Shown piece by piece: positions 1 through 8,058 of a DNA stretch of 64,000 bases. The notes beneath the pieces were generated by a model. That model made no database searches and had not been told where the DNA came from. It worked only from the letters and a program-made list of their open reading frames with translations. Both the position numbers and the translations under genes were made by a program. Position 1 is the stretch's first letter. Each line of letters opens with the position of its first letter. This DNA comes from Bacteroidales bacterium (lineage in GTDB: Bacteria > Bacteroidota > Bacteroidia > Bacteroidales > UBA932), in the NCBI GenBank assembly GCA_017469425.1, contig JAFUGJ010000036.1, forward strand, positions 216,299 to 280,298, in the 5' to 3' direction.

Positions 1-1478
1 TGCTCCCCGGGAATATAGCGTATCACGTGCTCCAGAGAAAGCTTGTAAAGCAGCTCACGAAGAGCGGGTATGCTCAGGCCCAGCGAAGCGGCGACATAGT
101 CTTCATGTATGCTCACCGGATAGGAAAAAATGCCGCTATAGCGCCTCATAAGAAGCTCCAGTGCGCTCACCATCAGGGAATTTGGCAGGTCAATATCATA
201 GAGCTGGCTGCGCTCCACGCTTATCTTCACCTGGGTATTCACATCCACGGCCTCGCTGTAGCTCAAGTGGTCGGAACGCTCCAGATATACTATCGCATTG
301 CGGACCGAAGCCTGGCTGAGGCTGTACTGCCTGCAAAACTCAGCAAGGTCGAATTTGAGCTGACGGCCCATCCCTTGTTCGTATGGAATCTGGTAAAAGA
401 CATGCAGTTTGTGGTATATGTCCTCGATGTATTCCAGACTCGGGAAAGACAAAGTCTGCAGCTGCCGCAACCTCCTCAGGTCGGTATCGCTCCACAGCAG
501 GATGGCATAAGAACGGAGGCCGTCGCGCCCGGCCCGGCCTGCCTCCTGGAAATATGCCTCCAGGCTTTCTGGGAGGTCGCAATGCACTACGAAACGCACA
601 TCCGGCTTGTCGATTCCCATCCCGAAGGCATTAGTGCAGGCCATCACGCGTATCTCTCCCTTTTTCCATGCCTCCTGGCGGATGCTGCGCAGTTCCTGCG
701 ACACCCCGGCATGGTAGAACGATGCGCTCACCCCTTCGTGGGAAAGCACGGCTGCGAATTCTTCGCATTTCTTCCGGCTGCGAAGATACACTATGCCGGA
801 GCCTTCCACGCCTGCACAGATGCCCAGCAGCTGCCCCAGCTTGTCTTCGCATTTCCTTACTATATAATTAAGGTTCGGCCTTTCGAAATTGCTCCGCAGA
901 ACCAGCTTTTCCCGGAACGCAAGCTTCTCCATGATGTCCTCCGCAACTTCGCCGGTGGCGGTGGCGGTGAGGGCTATCACCGGGGCGTCGAGGCTTTCGC
1001 GGAGTTTGCCTATGCGGAGATAATCCGGACGGAAGTCGTAGCCCCACTCCGAGATGCAGTGAGCCTCATCGACAACTATATAGCTGACATTCAGCACGCT
1101 GAGATAAGAGCGGAAGAGCGCGGTTCCCAACCTTTCCGGGGAAAGATACAGGAACTTGCAGTCGCCGTAAGCGGCGTTGTTCAGGGCAATGTCCACCTGC
1201 TGCCTGGTCATTCCGGCATGCACGGCTATGGCCTTGATGCCCCTGGCTTCCAGGTTCTGGACCTGGTCTTTCATAAGCGCAATCAGCGGAGTGACCACGA
1301 GGGCGAGGCCGTCTTTGTCCAGCACAGGCACCTGGAAACACAGCGACTTCCCTCCTCCTGTGGGGAGGATGGCAAGCACATCCTTTCCTTCCATGGCTGC
1401 GGAGATAATCTCCTCCTGCATGGGGCGGAAAGAATCGTAGCCCCAGTATCGGTTCAAAATGTCGTGCGCCCGGTCCAT
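1..1478 (-). CDS. recQ: ATP-dependent DNA helicase RecQ (3' end outside window)
   Basis: My reading of the minus strand gives a RecQ-family SF2 helicase of at least 492 residues, which unwinds DNA 3'-5' in recombination and repair. Visible motifs in order: ILPTGGGKSLCFQ (Walker A, about residues 41-53), TPLIALMKDQ, VDEAHCISEWGYDFR (motif II plus the aromatic-rich loop), LTATAT, and FGMGIDKPDVRFVVH followed by EAGRAGRDG (motifs V and VI). A winged-helix-like stretch follows the helicase core. The protein runs off the left edge, so any zinc-binding or HRDC tail cannot be seen. The start at 1478 (MDRAHDIL) is chosen because the helicase fold begins there and a TAnnTTTG box lies 5 nt upstream. 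The long plus-strand open frame over the same DNA is a shadow. Confidence 0.93.
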   Translation of the reverse strand, partial: MDRAHDILNRYWGYDSFRPMQEEIISAAMEGKDVLAILPTGGGKSLCFQVPVLDKDGLALVVTPLIALMKDQVQNLEARGIKAIAVHAGMTRQQVDIALNNAAYGDCKFLYLSPERLGTALFRSYLSVLNVSYIVVDEAHCISEWGYDFRPDYLRIGKLRESLDAPVIALTATATGEVAEDIMEKLAFREKLVLRSNFERPNLNYIVRKCEDKLGQLLGICAGVEGSGIVYLRSRKKCEEFAAVLSHEGVSASFYHAGVSQELRSIRQEAWKKGEIRVMACTNAFGMGIDKPDVRFVVHCDLPESLEAYFQEAGRAGRDGLRSYAILLWSDTDLRRLRQLQTLSFPSLEYIEDIYHKLHVFYQIPYEQGMGRQLKFDLAEFCRQYSLSQASVRNAIVYLERSDHLSYSEAVDVNTQVKISVERSQLYDIDLPNSLMVSALELLMRRYSGIFSYPVSIHEDYVAASLGLSIPALRELLYKLSLEHVIRYIPGE

Positions 1479-1483
1479 AGGCG

Positions 1484-1491
1484 CAAAGTTA
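1484..1491 (-). promoter_or_regulatory. TAnnTTTG -7 box for recQ
   Basis: TAACTTTG on the minus strand, 5 nt before the recQ ATG. In Bacteroidetes the transcript starts about 4 nt after such a box, so the mRNA would be leaderless or nearly so. Confidence 0.55.
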
Positions 1492-1498
1492 GCAAATC

Positions 1499-2518
1499 TT
1501 ATTTGAAATCAATTTCCGGCGTCACTTTTGGCGAAGGTTCACGGTGCATGACGCTGAACGGAACGCGGATGCGGCGAAGGCGCGGCACGCGCTTTTCAAG
1601 GAAGGTGCGAATATGACGCTCGCGCTTCTCTTCATAGATTTCGTCGAAGCGTATCATCAGCCCTGTCTCGATGGCGTCGGAAAGTTCGTCGTTCACAGCG
1701 GAGCCGAAAATCTTCATGGTGGACGAAGAGTTGATGTAGGAGTTGACGAGCGGGGGGATTCCCGTGCCGAGGCGCTTCAAAGCATCCTTCAGCAGGCGCA
1801 GGTCGGACTTGAGGTCGTTTTCGCGCAGCACTAACTGAAGCAGGCGCCGGTCAGCATCGGGAGTGATTGCGCTGTAAGGGCGAATCAGTTCTTCCCTGTC
1901 GGGGAAATGCTTCTCAAGGAAGTACATGATAAGTTCACGGCCAAGCTTGTCATAGGAGCCGTATATGGTCATCTTTCCGAACAGATACTCCGTTCCCGGA
2001 TTGCTGAGCAGCACCCCGGCGATGCCGTCCCAGAGGTTGTCCATGGTAAAGAGGGCCTTGGCTCCGGCCTTTGAGCTCTGGTATTCGGGAGCCACGAATG
2101 AACGCCCGAGTTCCATGGATTTGGGAAGATATTCCCGCACGAACTTCTCGGAAAAATGATAGAGGTGGGACGAGGTGACATTGGGCTGTCCGTCCTCGCG
2201 GAGCCTGGCGTCCTTGCCGAGCAGGAAACGGTAGCCGCCGATGATGGCCCGGGCGTCCGGGTCCCACACTATCAGCTGCGAATAAGGCTTTTCCATGGTG
2301 TCGTACTCATCCAGGTCGAGCGACTTTCCGGAGCATCCTCCGGCTTCGCGATATGCGATTTCGCGCAGGCGCCCTATTTCCCTTAAGGTATTGGGGGCAT
2401 TGTGGGCATCCACCACATAAAGCTCGTTGCCGCCTTTGTTGGTATCCATCAGCTTACGGGCCTTGGTAAGTTCAGCCTTGATGAGTTCTACCGGTACCGG
2501 ATCGATAATCTTTTCCAT
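1499..2518 (-). CDS. glsB: GNAT-like N-acyltransferase, glycine lipid synthesis (GlsB type)
   Basis: 339 aa, cytoplasmic or membrane-associated, no signal peptide. The N-terminal half (LREIGRLREIAYREAGG, about residues 46-62, then LIVWDPDARAIIGGYRF) is typical of the hemolysin/OlsB-like GNAT N-acyltransferases of Bacteroidetes. In Bacteroides thetaiotaomicron the homologous pair GlsB/GlsA (BT_3459/BT_3458) makes glycine lipids: GlsB attaches a 3-hydroxy fatty acid to glycine and GlsA adds the second acyl chain. Here the gene starts 4 nt after a PlsC-like partner, the expected pair. The exact amino-acid substrate is inferred from this pairing, not seen. A longer C-terminal region (about residues 190-339) is of a kind found in this family. 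Confidence 0.75.
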   Translation of the reverse strand: MEKIIDPVPVELIKAELTKARKLMDTNKGGNELYVVDAHNAPNTLREIGRLREIAYREAGGCSGKSLDLDEYDTMEKPYSQLIVWDPDARAIIGGYRFLLGKDARLREDGQPNVTSSHLYHFSEKFVREYLPKSMELGRSFVAPEYQSSKAGAKALFTMDNLWDGIAGVLLSNPGTEYLFGKMTIYGSYDKLGRELIMYFLEKHFPDREELIRPYSAITPDADRRLLQLVLRENDLKSDLRLLKDALKRLGTGIPPLVNSYINSSSTMKIFGSAVNDELSDAIETGLMIRFDEIYEEKRERHIRTFLEKRVPRLRRIRVPFSVMHREPSPKVTPEIDFK

Positions 2519-2522
2519 GCCT

Positions 2523-3338
2523 TCAATTTAGTTTATAAACTTGCTCGCGTATCATTGATGAGATTTCGGCTGCGCCCATGCCTGCATCCAGGCCGTCCGC
2601 CGGGATGGGATTGCCGAAAACGATGCGGAAGGTCTTCCCCCTTGCCCTGTAGAGCTCGGAAGGAAGGAAAAACATTGCGAAATTGAATTTGATGCCAAGC
2701 TTCTTGCAGATGGCATCCACCCTGTAAAAGCGCTTCGAGTTCCGCCCTATGAAATGGACGGGCACGATGTAGCGTCCGTTTTCCCTGCTGAAGCGCACGA
2801 AAGCCTTGCTCCATGGCTTGTCCTGGATGACGCCGTCGATTTTACGCGAACAGCTGCCCGCAGGAAACACTATCACATTCTGCCTGGAGGCGAAAAGCCC
2901 GCGCACCAGGGCAGGCATCTCGCGCGACTGTCCGCCCAACTTGCTCACTGGAACGAAAAACGGTGACAGGCCCTTGAGATACATCAGGAAATCGTTTACA
3001 ATCAGGCCGATATCCTCTCCGAAACGGGTTCCGACAATGCCGGTGAGGGCTACTCCGTCGACTCCCCCGAGAGGGTGGTTCGATGCAAAGGTGATTTTGG
3101 AGCCTTCCGGCACCTGCACGCGCTCCAGACCCTCGGCAATGAGGGTGACGCCCATATACTCCATGCACTTGGTGCAGAACTCAACACCTTCGTAACCTTG
3201 GGAGAGGAACTCATTGATATAGTCCAGACGCAGGAAACGGTTCAGCGCCCTGAGAACGAAACGGGGAACCCGTCGTCCTCCCGTCCTTTCCCGCACGACC
3301 TTTTCGAGGTCTACGGCATATTCTGGATGAGGGCCCAT
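2523..3338 (-). CDS. glsA: PlsC-like O-acyltransferase, glycine lipid synthesis (GlsA type)
   Basis: 271 aa. It carries a PlsC/1-acylglycerol-phosphate acyltransferase-type motif as SNHPLGGVDGVAL (about residues 84-96; HxxxxD written HPLGGVD) and a later FPAGSCSRK block in the place of the FPEG motif. These residues bind the acyl donor and phosphate or head group in the family. The partner downstream is the GNAT-like GlsB, so the likely job is O-acylation of N-acyl-glycine to give the diacyl glycine lipid. The gene begins only 18 nt after the 3' end of tRNA-Arg, with no promoter box between them, so its message probably starts at the tRNA promoter. The start (MGPHPEY) is the first ATG after the tRNA; a later start is possible. 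Confidence 0.75.
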   Translation of the reverse strand: MGPHPEYAVDLEKVVRERTGGRRVPRFVLRALNRFLRLDYINEFLSQGYEGVEFCTKCMEYMGVTLIAEGLERVQVPEGSKITFASNHPLGGVDGVALTGIVGTRFGEDIGLIVNDFLMYLKGLSPFFVPVSKLGGQSREMPALVRGLFASRQNVIVFPAGSCSRKIDGVIQDKPWSKAFVRFSRENGRYIVPVHFIGRNSKRFYRVDAICKKLGIKFNFAMFFLPSELYRARGKTFRIVFGNPIPADGLDAGMGAAEISSMIREQVYKLN

Positions 3339-3356
3339 GGCAGTTCGGTTTTAGCG

Positions 3357-3428
3357 TACCCCCGAGGCGAATCGAACGCCTATCGTCGGAACCGGAATCC
3401 GAAATTCTATCCATTAAACTACAGGGGC
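3357..3428 (-). tRNA. tRNA-Arg (anticodon CCG)
   Basis: 72 nt cloverleaf read by eye on the minus strand. The acceptor GCCCCTG pairs with CGGGGGT (one G-T at each end region), the anticodon stem TCGGA/TCCGA encloses TTCCGGT, and the T arm AGGCG/CGCCT encloses TTCGATT. Anticodon CCG reads CGG codons. The discriminator is A; CCA is not encoded. The D arm is weak, as in related Bacteroidales tRNA-Arg genes. Confidence 0.93.
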
Positions 3429-3439
3429 GGATGGTTCTG

Positions 3440-3468
3440 CAAATATACAATATTTTTGAGTATATTTG
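3440..3468. promoter_or_regulatory. Back-to-back TAnnTTTG promoters for tRNA-Arg (-) and fabD (+)
   Basis: A TATATTTG box at 3440-3447 (minus) lies 11 nt before tRNA-Arg; a second at 3461-3468 (plus) lies 23 nt before the fabD ATG. The two boxes are only 13 nt apart, so polymerases at the two promoters should compete. Confidence 0.6.
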
Positions 3469-3491
3469 TAAACTAAAACCATTTCAATACT

Positions 3492-4382
3492 ATGAAAGCA
3501 TACCTCTTCCCCGGACAGGGGGCCCAGTTCCCCGGAATGGGAAAAACCCTTTACGAAAGCAGTTCCGAAGCAAAGGCTTTGATGGAAAAAGCCAATGAAA
3601 TACTCGGATTCAGGATTACTGATATCATGTTCGGCGACGACTCCGAAGCCCTCAAGGCCACAAAGGTCACCCAACCTGCAATTTTCATCCACTCCACGGC
3701 ACTCGCCCTCTGCACCCCGGGACTTGCAAAGCCCGACATGACAGGGGGCCACTCCCTCGGAGAATTTTCCGCACTCGTAGCCGCAGGGGCCGTCAGTTTC
3801 GAAGACGCTCTAAGGCTCGTAGCCGTCCGCGCCAATGAGATGCAGAAATGCTGCGAGAAGGTGCCCGGCACCATGGCTGCCATCATCGGCCTCCCCAACG
3901 AAACCATCGAACAGGTCTGCGAAGCCACGCCCGGCATCGTAATCGCCGCAAACTACAACTGCGACGGGCAGGTAGTGATATCCGGCGAAAAAGACGCGGT
4001 GAACGCCGCCTGCGATGCCCTCAAGGCCGCAGGAGCCAAACGCGCCCTGCCCCTTGCCGTGAGCGGAGCCTTCCACTCCCCTCTCATGGAACCCGCACGC
4101 GCCGAACTTGGCAAGGCTATAGAAGCGACCCAAATCCACGCTCCGGCTTGCCCGATTTACCAGAATGTCAGCGCAAAAGCCGAAACCGACCCCGTGGTCA
4201 TCAAGGCAAACCTGCTCAGCCAGCTTACCAGCCCGGTGCGCTGGACGCAGAGCGTGAAGGCAATGCTTGCCGACGGAGCCAGGCAGTTTACCGAGCTCGG
4301 ACCGGGCACCGTGCTGCAGGGCCTCGTCAAGCGCATCAGCGGAGCCGAAAACATAGAAGTTTCCATTGACGGATTGTCATAG
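3492..4382 (+). CDS. fabD: Malonyl-CoA:ACP transacylase
   Basis: 296 aa, the usual FabD length. It moves malonate from CoA to acyl carrier protein, the entry step of fatty-acid elongation, in the cytosol. The N-terminus FPGQGAQFPGMG (about residues 6-17) is the family's first motif. GGHSLGEFSALVAAG holds the nucleophile Ser88 next to His87, and GAFHSPLM (about residues 197-204) carries the catalytic His. FTELGPGTVLQGLVKR closes the domain. The gene has its own promoter box and is followed after 55 nt by the pyruvate oxidoreductase gene, which has a separate box, so the two need not form an operon. Confidence 0.96.
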   Translation: MKAYLFPGQGAQFPGMGKTLYESSSEAKALMEKANEILGFRITDIMFGDDSEALKATKVTQPAIFIHSTALALCTPGLAKPDMTGGHSLGEFSALVAAGAVSFEDALRLVAVRANEMQKCCEKVPGTMAAIIGLPNETIEQVCEATPGIVIAANYNCDGQVVISGEKDAVNAACDALKAAGAKRALPLAVSGAFHSPLMEPARAELGKAIEATQIHAPACPIYQNVSAKAETDPVVIKANLLSQLTSPVRWTQSVKAMLADGARQFTELGPGTVLQGLVKRISGAENIEVSIDGLS

Positions 4383-4390
4383 AAAATTCC

Positions 4391-4398
4391 TATATTTG
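4391..4398 (+). promoter_or_regulatory. TAnnTTTG -7 box for nifJ
   Basis: TATATTTG, 39 nt before the ATG of the pyruvate oxidoreductase gene, just past the fabD stop codon. Confidence 0.5.
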
Positions 4399-4437
4399 GA
4401 AGTTTACGGACAAATCACATAAATTTATCGATAAAGT

Positions 4438-7400
4438 ATGGCTAAAGAAAAAAAATTCATCACTTGTGACGGTAACACCGCCGTAGCCGGCATCGCATAT
4501 CTTTTCAGCGAGCACGCGGCCATCTACCCCATCACGCCTTCTTCTCCCATGGCGGAGAACATCGACGAATGGGCCGCCCACGGGAAAAAGAACCTTTGGG
4601 GCGAAACGGTGAAGGTTACCGAACTGCAGAGTGAGGGCGGCGCCTCGGGAACAGTGCACGGTTCCCTCCAGGCAGGAGCCCTTACAACGACCTACACCGC
4701 TTCGCAGGGTCTGCTTCTCATGATTCCCAACATGTACAAGATTGCAGGCGAAATGCTGCCTACGGTCTTCCATGTTTCGGCCCGCGCGCTCGCATCCCAC
4801 GCACTTTCCATCTTCGGCGACCATCAGGATGTGATGGCATGCCGCCAGACCGGCTTCGCCCTGCTGGCATCTGGCTCCGTACAGGAAGCCCAGGACCTCG
4901 CCGCAGTGGCGCACCTCTCCACCATCAAGAGCAGCATCCCCTTCCTTCACTTCTTCGACGGATTCCGCACCTCGCATGAAATCCAGAAAATCGAGGCCAT
5001 CGACGAAGACGACCTCAGGAAGATGGTGAGCACCAAGGCCCTGCAACAATTCCGCCAGAGGGCCCTCAACCCGGAATCTCCCGTCACCCGCGGCACCGCC
5101 CAGAATGGTGATGTCTATTTCCAGGCCGTTGAATCCCGCAACAAGGTTTACGACGAAGTTCCCGATGTGGTTGCCCGTTACATGGGCGAAATCGGCGAAG
5201 CCACCGGACGCATCTACCGTCCTTTCGACTACTACGGCGACGCCAAGGCGGAGAACATCATCATCGCCATGGGTTCGGTAACCGAAACCATACGCGAAAC
5301 CATCGACTACCTGAACGCCCAGGGCCGCAAGTACGGTCTGGTATCCGTCCACCTCTACCGTCCTTTCAGCACCAAGTACCTGCTCAAGGCCATCCCTGCA
5401 TCGGTAAGGAAGATTGCCGTGCTCGACCGCACCAAGGAGCCCGGTTCGCTCGGCGAGCCCCTCTACCTGGACATCAAGGCCGCATACCAGGGAGTGCAGG
5501 ACGCACCCCTCATCGTGGGCGGACGCTACGGCCTTTCCAGCAAGGACACCACCCCCGCACAGATTATCGCGGTTTACGACAACCTCGAACTCAAGGCCCC
5601 CAAGAACGACTTCACCATCGGCATCGTGGACGATGTCACCTTCAAGAGCCTTCCCACCAAGGGTGAGGTTTCCATCGTGAAGCCCGGCACCACCGAATGC
5701 AAGTTCTTCGGTCTCGGTTCCGACGGCACCGTGGGCGCCAACAAGAATACCATCAAGATTATCGGCTCCCACACCGACCTCTATTCCCAGGCATATTTCG
5801 ACTACGATTCCAAGAAGTCCGGCGGCTACACCTGCAGCCACCTGCGCTTCGGAAGCGAGCCCATACGCGCCCCCTATCTGGTTTCCACTCCCGACTTCGT
5901 GGCCTGCCATGTTCCCTCCTATCTGGAGAAGTACGATGTGCTCAAGGGCATCAAGGAAGGAGGCAGCCTGCTGCTCAACTCCCTCTGGGATGAGAAGGAA
6001 ACCCTGGAGCGCATCCCCGACAATGTGAAGAGCATCATCGGAAAGAAGCACATCCGTCTCTACATCATCAACGCTACCAAGATTGCCGCCGAAATCGGCC
6101 TTGGCGGACGCACCAACACCATCCTGCAGAGCGCATTCTTCCGCATCACCGGCATCATCCCTGCAGAGGATGCGGTAAAATACATGAAGGATGCAGCCCT
6201 CAAGAGCTATGGCAAGAAGGGCGAGAATGTGGTGAACATGAACTACGCGGCCATCGACCGCGGCGGCGAGTACACCGAAGTGCAGATTCCCGCAGAGTGG
6301 GCAAATATCACCGCCAAGTTCGAGAATCCCGGAAAGAACCGCCTGGCACCTTCGTTCGTGAAGGAAATCGCCGACATCGTAAACGCGCAGGAAGGCGACT
6401 CGCTGCCCGTGAGCGCATTCCTCCCCTATGCCGACGGCACCATGCCTGCAGGCACTTCCGCATACGAAAAGCGCGGCGTGGCCGTGAGCGTTCCCGAGTG
6501 GAACCCCGCCACCTGTATCCAGTGTAACAACTGTGCATTCGTCTGCCCTCACGCTGCAATCCGTCCGTTCCTGCTGAACGCCGACGAGGTGGCAGGAGCC
6601 GAGGCTGCCGGCGTGAAACTTGCCGACGGCAAGGCCAACCTCAAGGATTACAAGTTCACCATGAGCGTATCCGTCGCCGACTGTACAGGCTGCGGCAACT
6701 GCGTCGATGTGTGCCCCACCAAGCCCGAAAAGAGCCTCAAGATGGTATCCTACGACGACCATGCAGCCGAGCAGGAAGGTTTCGACTACCTCAACGCAAA
6801 GGTCGGATACAAGACTCCGCTCGACCCCAAGAGCAATCTCAAGGCAGCCCAGTTCAGCCAGCCTCTGTTCGAGTACTCCGGCGCCTGCGCAGGATGCGGC
6901 GAAACCCCTTACATCAAGAACATTACCCAGCTTTACGGCGACCACATGATGATTGCCAACGCCACCGGATGTTCCTCCATCTACGGAGCTTCGTTCCCCG
7001 CATCGCCTTACTGCACCAACGCCCAGGGCCACGGACCGGCATGGGCGAACTCCCTGTTCGAGGACTTCTGCGAATTCGGCCTCGGCATGCATCTCGGTTC
7101 CGACCGCATCCGCGAAACCGTAGCCTCGCTCATGGAGCAGGGCCTGCAGTGCGAATGCTGTTCCGACGAAGCCAAGGCCCTCTTCCGCCAGTGGCTCGAC
7201 AACCGCAACGACTACGGCAACACCCGCGAAGTTGCCGACAAGCTGGTTCCCCTGCTTGAAAGCTGCAACTGCGACACATGCAAGAAACTGCTCGACCTCA
7301 AGCATTTCATTGCATCCCGCAGCCAGTGGATATTCGGCGGCGACGGTGCCTCCTACGACATCGGCTACGGCGGACTCGACCATGTGCTCGCAAGCGGCGA

Positions 7401-7968
7401 GAATGTAAACATCCTCGTGCTCGACACCGAAGTTTACTCCAACACCGGCGGACAGTCGTCGAAGGCCACCCCTGCAGGAGCCATCGCCAAGTTTGCCGCT
7501 TCCGGCAAGAAAATCCGCAAGAAGGACCTCGGCATGATGGCCATCAGCTACGGCTATGTATATGTGGCACAGGTTGCCATGGGTGCAAGCCCCGTGCAGT
7601 ATATGAACGCCATCAAGGAGGCCGAAGCCTACGACGGACCTTCGCTCATCATTGCATACGCTCCCTGTATCAACCACGGACTGAAGGCCGGAATGGGCCT
7701 GAGCCAGAAGGAGGAAAAACTTGCAGTGGAATGCGGATACTGGCATCTGTACCGCTACAATCCCACTCTAGAAGGCACCGGGAAGAATCCTTTCTCCCTG
7801 GATTCCAAGGAGCCCGACTGGAGCAAGTTCCAGGACTTCCTCAAGAGCGAGGTGCGTTTCGCATCACTCTACAAGCTCTTCCCCGACAGGGCCGAGGAAC
7901 TTCTGCAGAAGACCGAGGAATTTGCAAAAGTCCGCCTCGAAACCTACAAGAGGCTGTCCGGCAAGTAA
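4438..7968 (+). CDS. nifJ: Pyruvate:ferredoxin (flavodoxin) oxidoreductase
   Basis: 1176 aa, the length of the single-chain enzyme. It converts pyruvate and CoA to acetyl-CoA and CO2 with reduced ferredoxin, the central step of anaerobic carbon flow. Domains in order: N-terminal pyrimidine-binding domain I (TVAGIAYLFSEHAAIYPITP-like start), domain II, the linking gamma domain, and a 2x[4Fe-4S] ferredoxin domain with CIQCNNCAFVCP from Cys693 and CTGCGNCVDVCP from Cys749. The proximal cluster ligands begin with CAGC at 817-820. The thiamine-diphosphate site is GDGASYDIGYGG (Asp969 region) with EVYSNTGGQSSK. All expected motifs are intact. Codon use is strongly biased to C-ending codons, fitting high expression. 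Confidence 0.97.
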   Translation: MAKEKKFITCDGNTAVAGIAYLFSEHAAIYPITPSSPMAENIDEWAAHGKKNLWGETVKVTELQSEGGASGTVHGSLQAGALTTTYTASQGLLLMIPNMYKIAGEMLPTVFHVSARALASHALSIFGDHQDVMACRQTGFALLASGSVQEAQDLAAVAHLSTIKSSIPFLHFFDGFRTSHEIQKIEAIDEDDLRKMVSTKALQQFRQRALNPESPVTRGTAQNGDVYFQAVESRNKVYDEVPDVVARYMGEIGEATGRIYRPFDYYGDAKAENIIIAMGSVTETIRETIDYLNAQGRKYGLVSVHLYRPFSTKYLLKAIPASVRKIAVLDRTKEPGSLGEPLYLDIKAAYQGVQDAPLIVGGRYGLSSKDTTPAQIIAVYDNLELKAPKNDFTIGIVDDVTFKSLPTKGEVSIVKPGTTECKFFGLGSDGTVGANKNTIKIIGSHTDLYSQAYFDYDSKKSGGYTCSHLRFGSEPIRAPYLVSTPDFVACHVPSYLEKYDVLKGIKEGGSLLLNSLWDEKETLERIPDNVKSIIGKKHIRLYIINATKIAAEIGLGGRTNTILQSAFFRITGIIPAEDAVKYMKDAALKSYGKKGENVVNMNYAAIDRGGEYTEVQIPAEWANITAKFENPGKNRLAPSFVKEIADIVNAQEGDSLPVSAFLPYADGTMPAGTSAYEKRGVAVSVPEWNPATCIQCNNCAFVCPHAAIRPFLLNADEVAGAEAAGVKLADGKANLKDYKFTMSVSVADCTGCGNCVDVCPTKPEKSLKMVSYDDHAAEQEGFDYLNAKVGYKTPLDPKSNLKAAQFSQPLFEYSGACAGCGETPYIKNITQLYGDHMMIANATGCSSIYGASFPASPYCTNAQGHGPAWANSLFEDFCEFGLGMHLGSDRIRETVASLMEQGLQCECCSDEAKALFRQWLDNRNDYGNTREVADKLVPLLESCNCDTCKKLLDLKHFIASRSQWIFGGDGASYDIGYGGLDHVLASGENVNILVLDTEVYSNTGGQSSKATPAGAIAKFAASGKKIRKKDLGMMAISYGYVYVAQVAMGASPVQYMNAIKEAEAYDGPSLIIAYAPCINHGLKAGMGLSQKEEKLAVECGYWHLYRYNPTLEGTGKNPFSLDSKEPDWSKFQDFLKSEVRFASLYKLFPDRAEELLQKTEEFAKVRLETYKRLSGK

Positions 7969-7988
7969 CAGGGATTTTGCTTATCAAG

Positions 7989-8021
7989 AAAACGAAGGCT
8001 CGCAAGGGCTTTCGTTTTTTT
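7989..8021 (+). terminator. Intrinsic terminator after nifJ
   Basis: A hairpin with arms AACGAA/TTCGTT and a GC-rich inner part is followed directly by seven T residues. It lies 20 nt past the nifJ stop codon. Confidence 0.8.
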
Positions 8022-8033
8022 GTTGCTTTTTGC

Positions 8034-8041
8034 TATCTTTG
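8034..8041 (+). promoter_or_regulatory. TAnnTTTG -7 box for the GH2 gene
   Basis: TATCTTTG, 17 nt before the chosen ATG at 8059. It supports that start over an upstream ATG at 8020, which would lie before the transcript start. Confidence 0.6.
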
Positions 8042-8058
8042 GAAAAAGCAGATACTAT

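Noticed and set aside
27-1616. 529-codon plus-strand frame over recQ
   Set aside because: The minus strand codes all RecQ helicase motifs; the plus frame is a shadow.
4390-7746. 1118-codon open frame antisense to nifJ
   Set aside because: Mirror of a strongly codon-biased GC-rich gene; the plus strand holds a full oxidoreductase with every motif, and the antisense product has no domain.
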